A stretch of 38,059 bases of DNA from Bacteroidales bacterium UBA2939 (GTDB lineage Bacteria > Bacteroidota > Bacteroidia > Bacteroidales > P3), in NCBI GenBank assembly GCA_002349055.1, contig DECD01000019.1:41375-79433 (forward strand). The letters are read 5' to 3'. Under the pieces are notes generated by a model that was given only the letters and a program-made list of their open reading frames with translations, was not told the DNA's origin and made no database searches. The translations under genes were made by a program, and so were the position numbers. Positions 8,467 through 14,038 of this stretch are shown piece after piece. Position 1 is the stretch's first letter, and every line of letters begins with the position of its first letter.

Positions 8467-9503
8467 TCTTTCTCCTCCTTTCCGCTCTCGAGCAATCTTA
8501 CGTTGTTCTCTATCATATTGCGCAGCTCTTCTTCTGTCGGCATATAGGGCAGGTATTTGGCGGCAAACAGTTGCTGCGAGCCGTTCAGAACGGAGTATTT
8601 CACCACCGTCTCCTCTTTCTCGGCACACAGCAGGATGCCTATCGTCGGGTTGTCGCCCTCGCCACGCTTCAGGTCGTCAAACATCCGCACATACATATCC
8701 ATCTGCCCGATGTCACGATGAGTCAGTTTCTTGGCCTTGAGGTCAATCAGCACGAAACACTTCAGTATGTAGTTGTAGAACACCAGGTCGATGTAGAAAT
8801 GGCTTGTCTCGGTGCTGATGCGGTATTGGCGGCCGACAAACGAGAAGCCTTTGCCCAGTTCGAGCAGGAACTGCTGCATATTGTCTGTCAATGCAGCTTC
8901 CAACTGCGATTCCTTATGGTTGGGATAAGGCGGCAAACCTACAAACTCCAGCACGTAGGGGTCTTTCAAAAACGACTTCACATCGATTGGCTGCAGCTGA
9001 GCGTTGCCCATCGTTTGCGGCTTATTCCCGTCCGGTGCCGCAAGCAGCCGCTGGTAGTAGTGTGACTCTATGTTGCGTTCCAACTGCCGCACCGACCACC
9101 CTTCCTGTGCTGCCTCTTGCAGATAATAATGACGGGCATCGCTATCTTGCACACGCATTATCAGCCTGTTATGGCTCCAGCTTAATTTGCTACACAGTGT
9201 GTAGCAGATTTCCTTATCAGGATAGGTCAAGAAGAACTGGCGCATATTTCTCAGGTTAGCATACGAGAATCCGTTGCCAAACTCTTTCTCTAAAGCACTT
9301 GAGAGTTTCTGTAGTATTTGCTCCCCGTATGCCGCTTTGTTAGAGCCGTTCTGCTCTTCCACCACTATGCGTTGGCCTATCATCCAGTAGGTGGTGACCA
9401 TAGCGGTGTTGACGGCACGTGCGGTGGCTTGTCGTGCCTGCGTCAGCAGGGTGCGCACTTCGCCCACCAGTTTGTCCATCTGTCCTTTCTGCAATGTGTT
9501 CAT
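8463..9503 (-). CDS. YhcG/DUF1016-family PD-(D/E)XK nuclease
   Basis: The 346-aa protein has the two-part layout of the DUF1016 (YhcG) family. Residues about 12-150 are the helical N-terminal domain (TTYWMIGQRIVVEE, then GNGFSYANLRNMRQF). Residues about 170-325 are the nuclease domain. The likely active site is Glu202, Asp239 in FYIDLVFYN and Asp254/Lys256 in VLIDLKAKK. Family members are widespread near restriction-modification genes and are treated as accessory nucleases or DNA-binding specificity factors. Both ends overlap neighbours by ATGA (9500-9503 and 8463-8466). A DUF1016 gene placed inside a mod-res pair is unusual. The family assignment is secure; its role in this system is inferred. 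Confidence 0.9.
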   Translation of the reverse strand: MNTLQKGQMDKLVGEVRTLLTQARQATARAVNTAMVTTYWMIGQRIVVEEQNGSNKAAYGEQILQKLSSALEKEFGNGFSYANLRNMRQFFLTYPDKEICYTLCSKLSWSHNRLIMRVQDSDARHYYLQEAAQEGWSVRQLERNIESHYYQRLLAAPDGNKPQTMGNAQLQPIDVKSFLKDPYVLEFVGLPPYPNHKESQLEAALTDNMQQFLLELGKGFSFVGRQYRISTETSHFYIDLVFYNYILKCFVLIDLKAKKLTHRDIGQMDMYVRMFDDLKRGEGDNPTIGILLCAEKEETVVKYSVLNGSQQLFAAKYLPYMPTEEELRNMIENNVRLLESGKEEKE

Positions 9504-11320
9504 TCCTCACCTCCTTCCTTCGGCGATCCTTCGACGGTCTCTCGGCGAACCCTCTTCTTGGGCAGCACGCTCTTGTAGGCCTGATAGATGGCCTCCGGCA
9601 GGGCGCAGAGCTCCACTTTGTCAATCACGGGAGCGAAGTCATCGTCCCAAGCGTAGGCTCCGGGCGAGAAAACATAGACTTTGATTGCGTTATTGTGTAA
9701 ATGCGTTAATGCGTTAGTGGCTGACGCGGATTGGAGCCAGTCGACAATGTCGGGTATCACTTCTTCGTTGTATATCACCATCATCGCACGGTTGCCGTCC
9801 GAGAAGAGACGCACATCGTTCTGTGTTAGCATCCTACTCCCCTCGCCTATAGGAGAGGGGTTGTCGGCCGAGCCGACGGCACACCAGGGGGTGAGGCTGT
9901 AGATTTCCTCCTTGATGCACAGCAAGTCGGTGCTGGCGGCCACGAGGCGGCGCATATTGCGGTTGGTGCGCTCGCGCGGCAGCAGATGGGTGCGGTAGTA
10001 GCGCAGGTTGTTCTCCCGCAGGCCTTCCACCTGAATGCCTTTAGGCGTGGTATAGCCCTCAATCACACGTTTGTTGCGCTCGTATGTAACCTCGCGGCAG
10101 ATATTGTTCTCGTTGTTGGTCACCAGTATGCATTGCCGCTTGCCACCATCCTCCTTGTTCAGCTGCATCACCGCATGCAGCGTGGTGCCGCTGCCGGCAA
10201 AAAAGTCGAGGACGGTGGAGGTATCATAGAATGGAGCCTTCAATATTTCTCTTATCAGGTCAACATTCTTTGGATTGTTGAATGGTAAATCAAAATCCTT
10301 GTGTATTTGAGAGACTTCAATGTCTGTCCAATTGCTTGTTCTCAAAAATGTGTCTGATGGTCCAACCCAATACTGAACACCACCGTTCTTTCCCGTTCCA
10401 TTGGGTATTCTACGAATGAACCTCTTTGAACATCCTGTGTTTTCCCAATATTCTTCAAGAGATATGTCGCTGTGGTTTTTCAGATAGTCTTCATAATTTA
10501 TGACAGCTTCCATCGCCAGTTCTTTTGACCATCTCCATTGACCTGTCGTAGGTGCAAATCCGAGTAGGTCATATCTCATACTAGGTCTATCCGCGTTGCT
10601 CCAGAAAACATTCCATGTTCCTTTTGATGGTGTGTCTGTTTTCTGTACACGCATTTCCTTAAACAGAAAATTTTCTTTAGCATAGACCAATATGTATTCT
10701 GCACCAACATTTAACGTGTTGAGTCCACCACTGGCAAATTGAAGATTTAATGTTTTTGTTCTGCGTCTAACATAAATTGAATTTCGAAAATTCCTTTCCC
10801 CAAACACCTCATCGCACAACAGTTTCAGATTAGCTTGCTCGTTGTCGTCGATGGAGATAAAGATAACCCCGCGGTCGGAGAGCAGACGCTTGGCAATGCG
10901 GAGACGCTTACTCATAAAGGAGAGCCACTTGCTGTGTCTGTAGCTGTCCTCGCTGTCCACAAAGCTGTCGTTGTAGACGAAGTCCTTGTTGCCCGTGTTG
11001 TAGGGCGGGTCGATGTAGATGACATCCACCTTTCCCTCGTGGGTGTAGCTCAGCGTGGTCAACGCCTCCAGGTTGTCGCCCTCGATGAGGATATGGTTTG
11101 GGGCATCCTTGCCGCCGTCAAGCAACGCCAAGTCTTTGTCCTCCACCAGCACCGGAAGCTCCTCGCGCAGCCGCTCCTCGACGTCCTCCTCGCGTTCCTC
11201 CCACACGAGGCCGTAACGCTTCGTGGCTGCCAATTCCAGCAGTGCCGCCCGCTCATCGTCGGTCAACCCCTCCAGTTGTTGTATCTTCTGCCGCAAAGCG
11301 GCCCTGTCTATCTTTCCCAT
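9500..11320 (-). CDS. mod: Type III Mod-like DNA adenine-N6 methyltransferase
   Basis: This 606-aa beta-class methyltransferase has the catalytic motif DPPYNTG (104-110) ahead of the AdoMet motif LDFFAGSGTT (371-380), the order expected of type III Mod subunits. The N-terminal part (GKIDRAALRQKIQQLEG, then NHILIEGDNLEAL) is typical. The target recognition region should lie between the motifs, at about 175-365, and the DNA encoding it (about 10225-10800) is much richer in A+T than the flanks, suggesting domain exchange. Two oddities occur near the C-terminus: a palindromic element encoding about residues 475-495 (9836-9895), and an 8-bp tandem repeat encoding NALTHLHNNAIK (9684-9719). It is the first gene of the operon, 52 nt below a clear promoter. 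It should set the recognition sequence and mark self DNA. Confidence 0.92.
   Translation of the reverse strand: MGKIDRAALRQKIQQLEGLTDDERAALLELAATKRYGLVWEEREEDVEERLREELPVLVEDKDLALLDGGKDAPNHILIEGDNLEALTTLSYTHEGKVDVIYIDPPYNTGNKDFVYNDSFVDSEDSYRHSKWLSFMSKRLRIAKRLLSDRGVIFISIDDNEQANLKLLCDEVFGERNFRNSIYVRRRTKTLNLQFASGGLNTLNVGAEYILVYAKENFLFKEMRVQKTDTPSKGTWNVFWSNADRPSMRYDLLGFAPTTGQWRWSKELAMEAVINYEDYLKNHSDISLEEYWENTGCSKRFIRRIPNGTGKNGGVQYWVGPSDTFLRTSNWTDIEVSQIHKDFDLPFNNPKNVDLIREILKAPFYDTSTVLDFFAGSGTTLHAVMQLNKEDGGKRQCILVTNNENNICREVTYERNKRVIEGYTTPKGIQVEGLRENNLRYYRTHLLPRERTNRNMRRLVAASTDLLCIKEEIYSLTPWCAVGSADNPSPIGEGSRMLTQNDVRLFSDGNRAMMVIYNEEVIPDIVDWLQSASATNALTHLHNNAIKVYVFSPGAYAWDDDFAPVIDKVELCALPEAIYQAYKSVLPKKRVRRETVEGSPKEGGEE
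9684..9719. repeat. 8-bp in-frame tandem repeat inside mod
   Basis: Four units with exact 8-bp spacing start at 9684, 9692, 9700 and 9708 (plus strand ATTGCGTT, ATTGTGTA, AATGCGTT, AATGCGTT). Eight is not a multiple of three, so gain or loss of one unit would shift the mod frame about 530 codons in. Confidence 0.75.
9836..9895. repeat. GC-rich palindromic element inside the mod coding sequence
   Basis: There are two hairpins: CCCCTC (9839-9844) pairs with GAGGGG (9855-9860), and GTCGGC (9863-9868) pairs with GCCGAC (9872-9877) around a CGA loop. The element is translated in frame as about SLTPWCAVGSADNPSPIGEG. It looks like a dispersed intergenic-type element that has entered the gene. Confidence 0.55.
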
Positions 11321-11371
11321 CGCGTATGTACTTTAAAAATCGCGTGTATATGGTATATAATTAGCAAAGTG

Positions 11372-11402
11372 CAAAAATACGAAGATTATTTGAATTGACA
11401 AA
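11372..11402 (-). promoter_or_regulatory. Bacteroidota-type promoter of the defence operon
   Basis: On the minus strand TTTG (11399-11402) is followed after exactly 19 nt by TATTTTTG (11372-11379). This matches the Bacteroidota primary sigma consensus TTTG-N19-TAnnTTTG. Transcription should start near 11365, giving a leader of about 45 nt before mod. No comparable promoter was seen at the gene junctions within the operon. Confidence 0.8.
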
Positions 11403-11430
11403 ATTAAAGTTTCGCGCGTGCGAGAAAATG

Positions 11431-12120
11431 TTATAAATGGAAGGTGCCGAGATAGTGGCTGGGGCTGGATTGGTCGGGGCGGACTTGGGATTTGGTGGCG
11501 GTGGCGCGATGGAAGCAGGTGGCGCAGAACCAGGCATAGACATGCATCAGGGAACCGGAGGCGCACATCTCCGTGGGAAGCTCGAAGGTGCATTGGGAAC
11601 AGCTGTCACGCATAGGGCCGCGATAGAGACTCATCGCGGGAAGGTCGGGCAGATAGACGGCCACGAGGAGTTGGTCGTCGGGTACGGCATGCATTTCATA
11701 AAGTCCAGCGTCCGGACAGGTGATGCGCAGGAGGTTGCCGTCGAGTTCGGCAGTTATGCCGGCAGGGATATGGCGCGGTCCCTGAGCCAGCAGCAGTTGC
11801 TCGGGGCAGAGCTCCCACAGGGAGGTCTCCTCATTCCAGCGCATAGCACCGTTGTCCCAGTTGGCTTTGACGAAAGCGTTGCGAGGTGTCAGGCCCTTGG
11901 TCTCCTCGGCGGCACGGGCGAAGCCGAGGTTGACGGCTTCGGATAAATGGGCCGAGAGGCGGTTGGCAAATGCCAGCTTGGCTCGATGTCTCTGCTGAGC
12001 AGGTGTGCGTGGATTGGTTGGGCGGTATAGGCCTTTCTTGACCTGCTGGTTGTTGAGCCCCACATATATATTGTTGCCACGCTTGCCGTGCTCCAATCCA
12101 TTAGAATCAATCTTTGACAT
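11431..12120 (-). CDS. DUF6266 family protein
   Basis: The 229-aa protein has the N-terminal pattern of DUF6266 proteins of Bacteroidota. A short Gly-containing lead-in (GKRGNNIYVGLNNQQVKKGLYRP) is followed by TNPRTPAQQRHRAKLAFANRL, which parallels the family phrase PRKPTEAQLAQRAKF. A beta-rich C-terminal half follows. The function of the family is unknown; members often occur as several copies per genome. It lies upstream of mod on the same strand but is separated from it by a promoter, so it is likely a separate unit. Its start is preceded by about 120 bp of 11-bp phased repeats. Confidence 0.75.
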   Translation of the reverse strand: MSKIDSNGLEHGKRGNNIYVGLNNQQVKKGLYRPTNPRTPAQQRHRAKLAFANRLSAHLSEAVNLGFARAAEETKGLTPRNAFVKANWDNGAMRWNEETSLWELCPEQLLLAQGPRHIPAGITAELDGNLLRITCPDAGLYEMHAVPDDQLLVAVYLPDLPAMSLYRGPMRDSCSQCTFELPTEMCASGSLMHVYAWFCATCFHRATATKSQVRPDQSSPSHYLGTFHL

Positions 12121-12240
12121 AGGCTTGTATTATGCTTGTTAGGTACTTGTCATGTGTTTGTTATCATGGGGTGTCCCTATATTTACCCTAGAATTACCCT
12201 AGAGTTTCCCTAGAATTTCCCTAGAATTATCCTAGATTCT
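12121..12240. repeat. Two back-to-back 11-bp phased tandem arrays upstream of the DUF6266 gene
   Basis: The first array has CTTGT (or TTTGT) at 12124, 12135, 12146 and 12157, an exact 11-bp period. The second, 12175-12240, consists of six 11-bp units of the type CCCTAGAATTA starting at 12175, 12186, 12197, 12208, 12219 and 12230, with one to three changes per unit. The period is close to one DNA helical turn. Confidence 0.85.
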
Positions 12241-12263
12241 TCAATATAACGTAACATCATGGG

Positions 12264-12290
12264 TATTATTATCTCGAAGAGATAATAATA
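12264..12290. promoter_or_regulatory. Perfect 12-bp AT-rich palindrome
   Basis: TATTATTATCTC (12264-12275), loop GAA and GAGATAATAATA (12279-12290) form a perfect inverted repeat followed by alternating TA. It sits between kbl and the DUF6266 gene. It could be an operator, or an attenuator in the DUF6266 leader. The rest of the 12121-12531 gap (12291-12480) shows no gene. Confidence 0.55.
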
Positions 12291-12480
12291 TATATATATT
12301 CCCGCAGGGTTGCTATGGAATGGAAATGTTAATGGGTGGCTTACGCTATGCATTGATTACTCATCTTCCTCATAATTCTCATCATCTGTTTTTTATGTGT
12401 TAGTCGGGGTAGTTGCCGCCAACTATAACTTGCTGATTTATGTATTCTTCTTTAGAAGAATATATAGTAGCTATAGGGGT

Positions 12481-12510
12481 AAAAAAAAGGCACCCTGTTG
12501 GGTGCCCTTT
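12481..12510 (-). terminator. Rho-independent terminator of kbl
   Basis: On the minus strand GGCACCC, loop AACA and GGGTGCC (pairing 12489-12495 with 12500-12506) are followed by eight T residues (12481-12488). It lies about 22 nt after the kbl stop codon. Confidence 0.9.
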
Positions 12511-12531
12511 CTGCTATTGTGCGAGTGTTAA

Positions 12532-13713
12532 TTATTTCTCGATTTCGGCACGGACTTTCTTGAAGGCCTCGATGCACTTGTCGAGGTGCTCGTGCTCGTG
12601 GGCGGCGCTGATTTGGACGCGGATGCGGGCCTGGCCTTTCGGGACGACGGGATAGTAGAAGCCGGTGACGAAGATGCCTTCTTCCTGCATCTTGGCGGCA
12701 TACTGCTGGCTCTTGGCGGCGTCGTAGATCATGACGGCGCAGATGGCACTCTCGCTGGGTTTGCAGTCGAAGCCTTCTTCCTTCATGCGGCGCAGGAAGT
12801 AGTCGGTGTTCTCATGCAGCTTGTCCTGCAGGGCGTTGGTCTCGCTCATGAGCTCGAACATGCGGATGCCGGCGGCCACAAGGCCGGGAGCCATCGAGTT
12901 GCTGAAGAGGTAGGGACGGCTGCGCTGACGGAGCATGTCGATGATTTCCTTCTTACCGGTGGTGAAACCGCCCATGGCGCCGCCGAAGGCTTTGCCGAGG
13001 GTGCCGGTGAGGATCTCAATCTTGCCACGCAGGTTGTAGCGCTCGGTGACACCGCGACCGGTCTTGCCGACGACGCCGGCGGAGTGGCTCTCGTCGACCA
13101 TCACCATAGCATCGTACTTGTTGGCGAGCTCGTAAATCTTGTCGAGCGGGCAGACGTTGCCGTCCATGGAGAAGACGCCGTCGGTGACGATGATGCGGAA
13201 GCGGTTTTTCTGAGCGGCCTTGAGCTGCTCCTCGAGGTCGGCCATATCGGCGTTGGCGTAGCGGTAGCGCTGGGCCTTGCAGAGGCGGACACCGTCGATG
13301 ATGGAGGCGTGGTTGAGAGCGTCGCTGATGATGGCATCCTCTTCGGTGAGGAGTGGCTCGAAGACACCGCCGTTGGCGTCGAAGCAGGCGGCGTAGAGGA
13401 TGGTGTCCTCGGTGCCGAAGAACTCGGCGATTTTCTTCTCAAGCTGTTTGTGGAGGTCCTGGCAGCCGCAGATGAAGCGGACGGAGGCCATACCGTAGCC
13501 GCGGGCATCCATGCCCTTCTTGGCGGCCTCGATGAGCTCGGGGTTGTCGGCAAGACCCAGGTAGTTGTTGGCGCAGAAGTTGAGGCACTTCTTGCCCTTC
13601 ACCATAATCTCGGCACCCTGGGGGCTCTCGATGATGCGTTCGTGTTTGTAAAGACCGGCGGCCTCAATGTCGGCCAGCTCTTTCTGCAAATGCTGTTGAA
13701 ACTTAGTGTACAT
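12532..13713 (-). CDS. kbl: Glycine C-acetyltransferase (2-amino-3-ketobutyrate CoA ligase)
   Basis: This 393-aa PLP enzyme is of the alpha-oxoamine synthase family and is close in length to E. coli Kbl. Landmarks are NFCANNYLGLADNPEL (45-60), FDANGGVFEPLL near 111-122, DALNHASIIDG (131-141), MVDESHSAGVVG (205-216) and the PLP-binding Lys241 in TGTLGKAFGG. Kbl splits 2-amino-3-ketobutyrate with CoA into glycine and acetyl-CoA in threonine degradation; the usual partner threonine dehydrogenase is not adjacent. It is a single-gene unit with its own promoter (13769-13799) and terminator (12481-12510). Other members of the family (KAS synthases, BioF, serine palmitoyltransferase) are less likely given the sequence. 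Confidence 0.95.
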   Translation of the reverse strand: MYTKFQQHLQKELADIEAAGLYKHERIIESPQGAEIMVKGKKCLNFCANNYLGLADNPELIEAAKKGMDARGYGMASVRFICGCQDLHKQLEKKIAEFFGTEDTILYAACFDANGGVFEPLLTEEDAIISDALNHASIIDGVRLCKAQRYRYANADMADLEEQLKAAQKNRFRIIVTDGVFSMDGNVCPLDKIYELANKYDAMVMVDESHSAGVVGKTGRGVTERYNLRGKIEILTGTLGKAFGGAMGGFTTGKKEIIDMLRQRSRPYLFSNSMAPGLVAAGIRMFELMSETNALQDKLHENTDYFLRRMKEEGFDCKPSESAICAVMIYDAAKSQQYAAKMQEEGIFVTGFYYPVVPKGQARIRVQISAAHEHEHLDKCIEAFKKVRAEIEK

Positions 13714-13768
13714 AATTACAATATTTTATCGTTATTTTTTTTTACTTTTATCCATTGATAACAACCTA

Positions 13769-13799
13769 CAAAAGTACAAAAAAAACTTTATGCTGCAAA
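13769..13799 (-). promoter_or_regulatory. kbl promoter
   Basis: On the minus strand TTTG (13796-13799), an exact 19-nt spacer and TACTTTTG (13769-13776) match the Bacteroidota promoter consensus. The predicted start near 13762 gives a leader of about 50 nt. Confidence 0.8.
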
Positions 13800-13879
13800 A
13801 TTTTTTTGCAACCGACCGCAAAAAAGAATTGTTAACAACCGTTAAACACGAATACCCTACGAAAGACCTATCAACACCT

Positions 13880-13935
13880 ACTGTGGTAGGAGTGGTTAGG
13901 AGTTGATAAGGAGTTGGTAGGGAGATGGTAGGTAG
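13880..13935. repeat. G-rich degenerate 10-11 bp repeats between kbl and the DUF2723 gene
   Basis: Five related units (TGGTAGGAG, TGGTTAGGAG, TTGATAAGGAG, TTGGTAGGGAG, ATGGTAGGTAG) follow each other at 9-11 bp spacing. The left flank (about 13850-13880) carries complementary CCTAC and CCTATC words, so the region can fold as a large imperfect hairpin. I see no gene in 13714-14038. Confidence 0.6.
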
Positions 13936-14038
13936 TTTATACCTATCTGGCACAAGGTGTTATGTACGGAAACGGGTATCCGGTGAGATTAGGGGTGACA
14001 GAAAGAGGGTTTGAGTTGGAAAATTAACTTAACAAATG

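Noticed and set aside
6148..8628. The longest frame of the Res-like gene as the true start (at 8628).
   Set aside because: The extra 54 residues overlap the DUF1016 gene and have no family character; the ATGA start at 8466 has a strong ribosome binding site.
1755..11320. A complete Dnd phosphorothioation system.
   Set aside because: No DndC-type sulfurtransferase, DndA desulfurase or DndB regulator is encoded in the window.
12175..12240. Regular repeats as a possible CRISPR array.
   Set aside because: The units are 11 bp with no unique spacers between them, and no cas genes are present.
12586..13758. A 390-codon plus-strand frame and several other long frames opposite kbl and the C69 dipeptidase gene (for example 18421-19710).
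   Set aside because: They are antisense shadows produced by GC-rich codon use; the opposite strand encodes clear enzymes.
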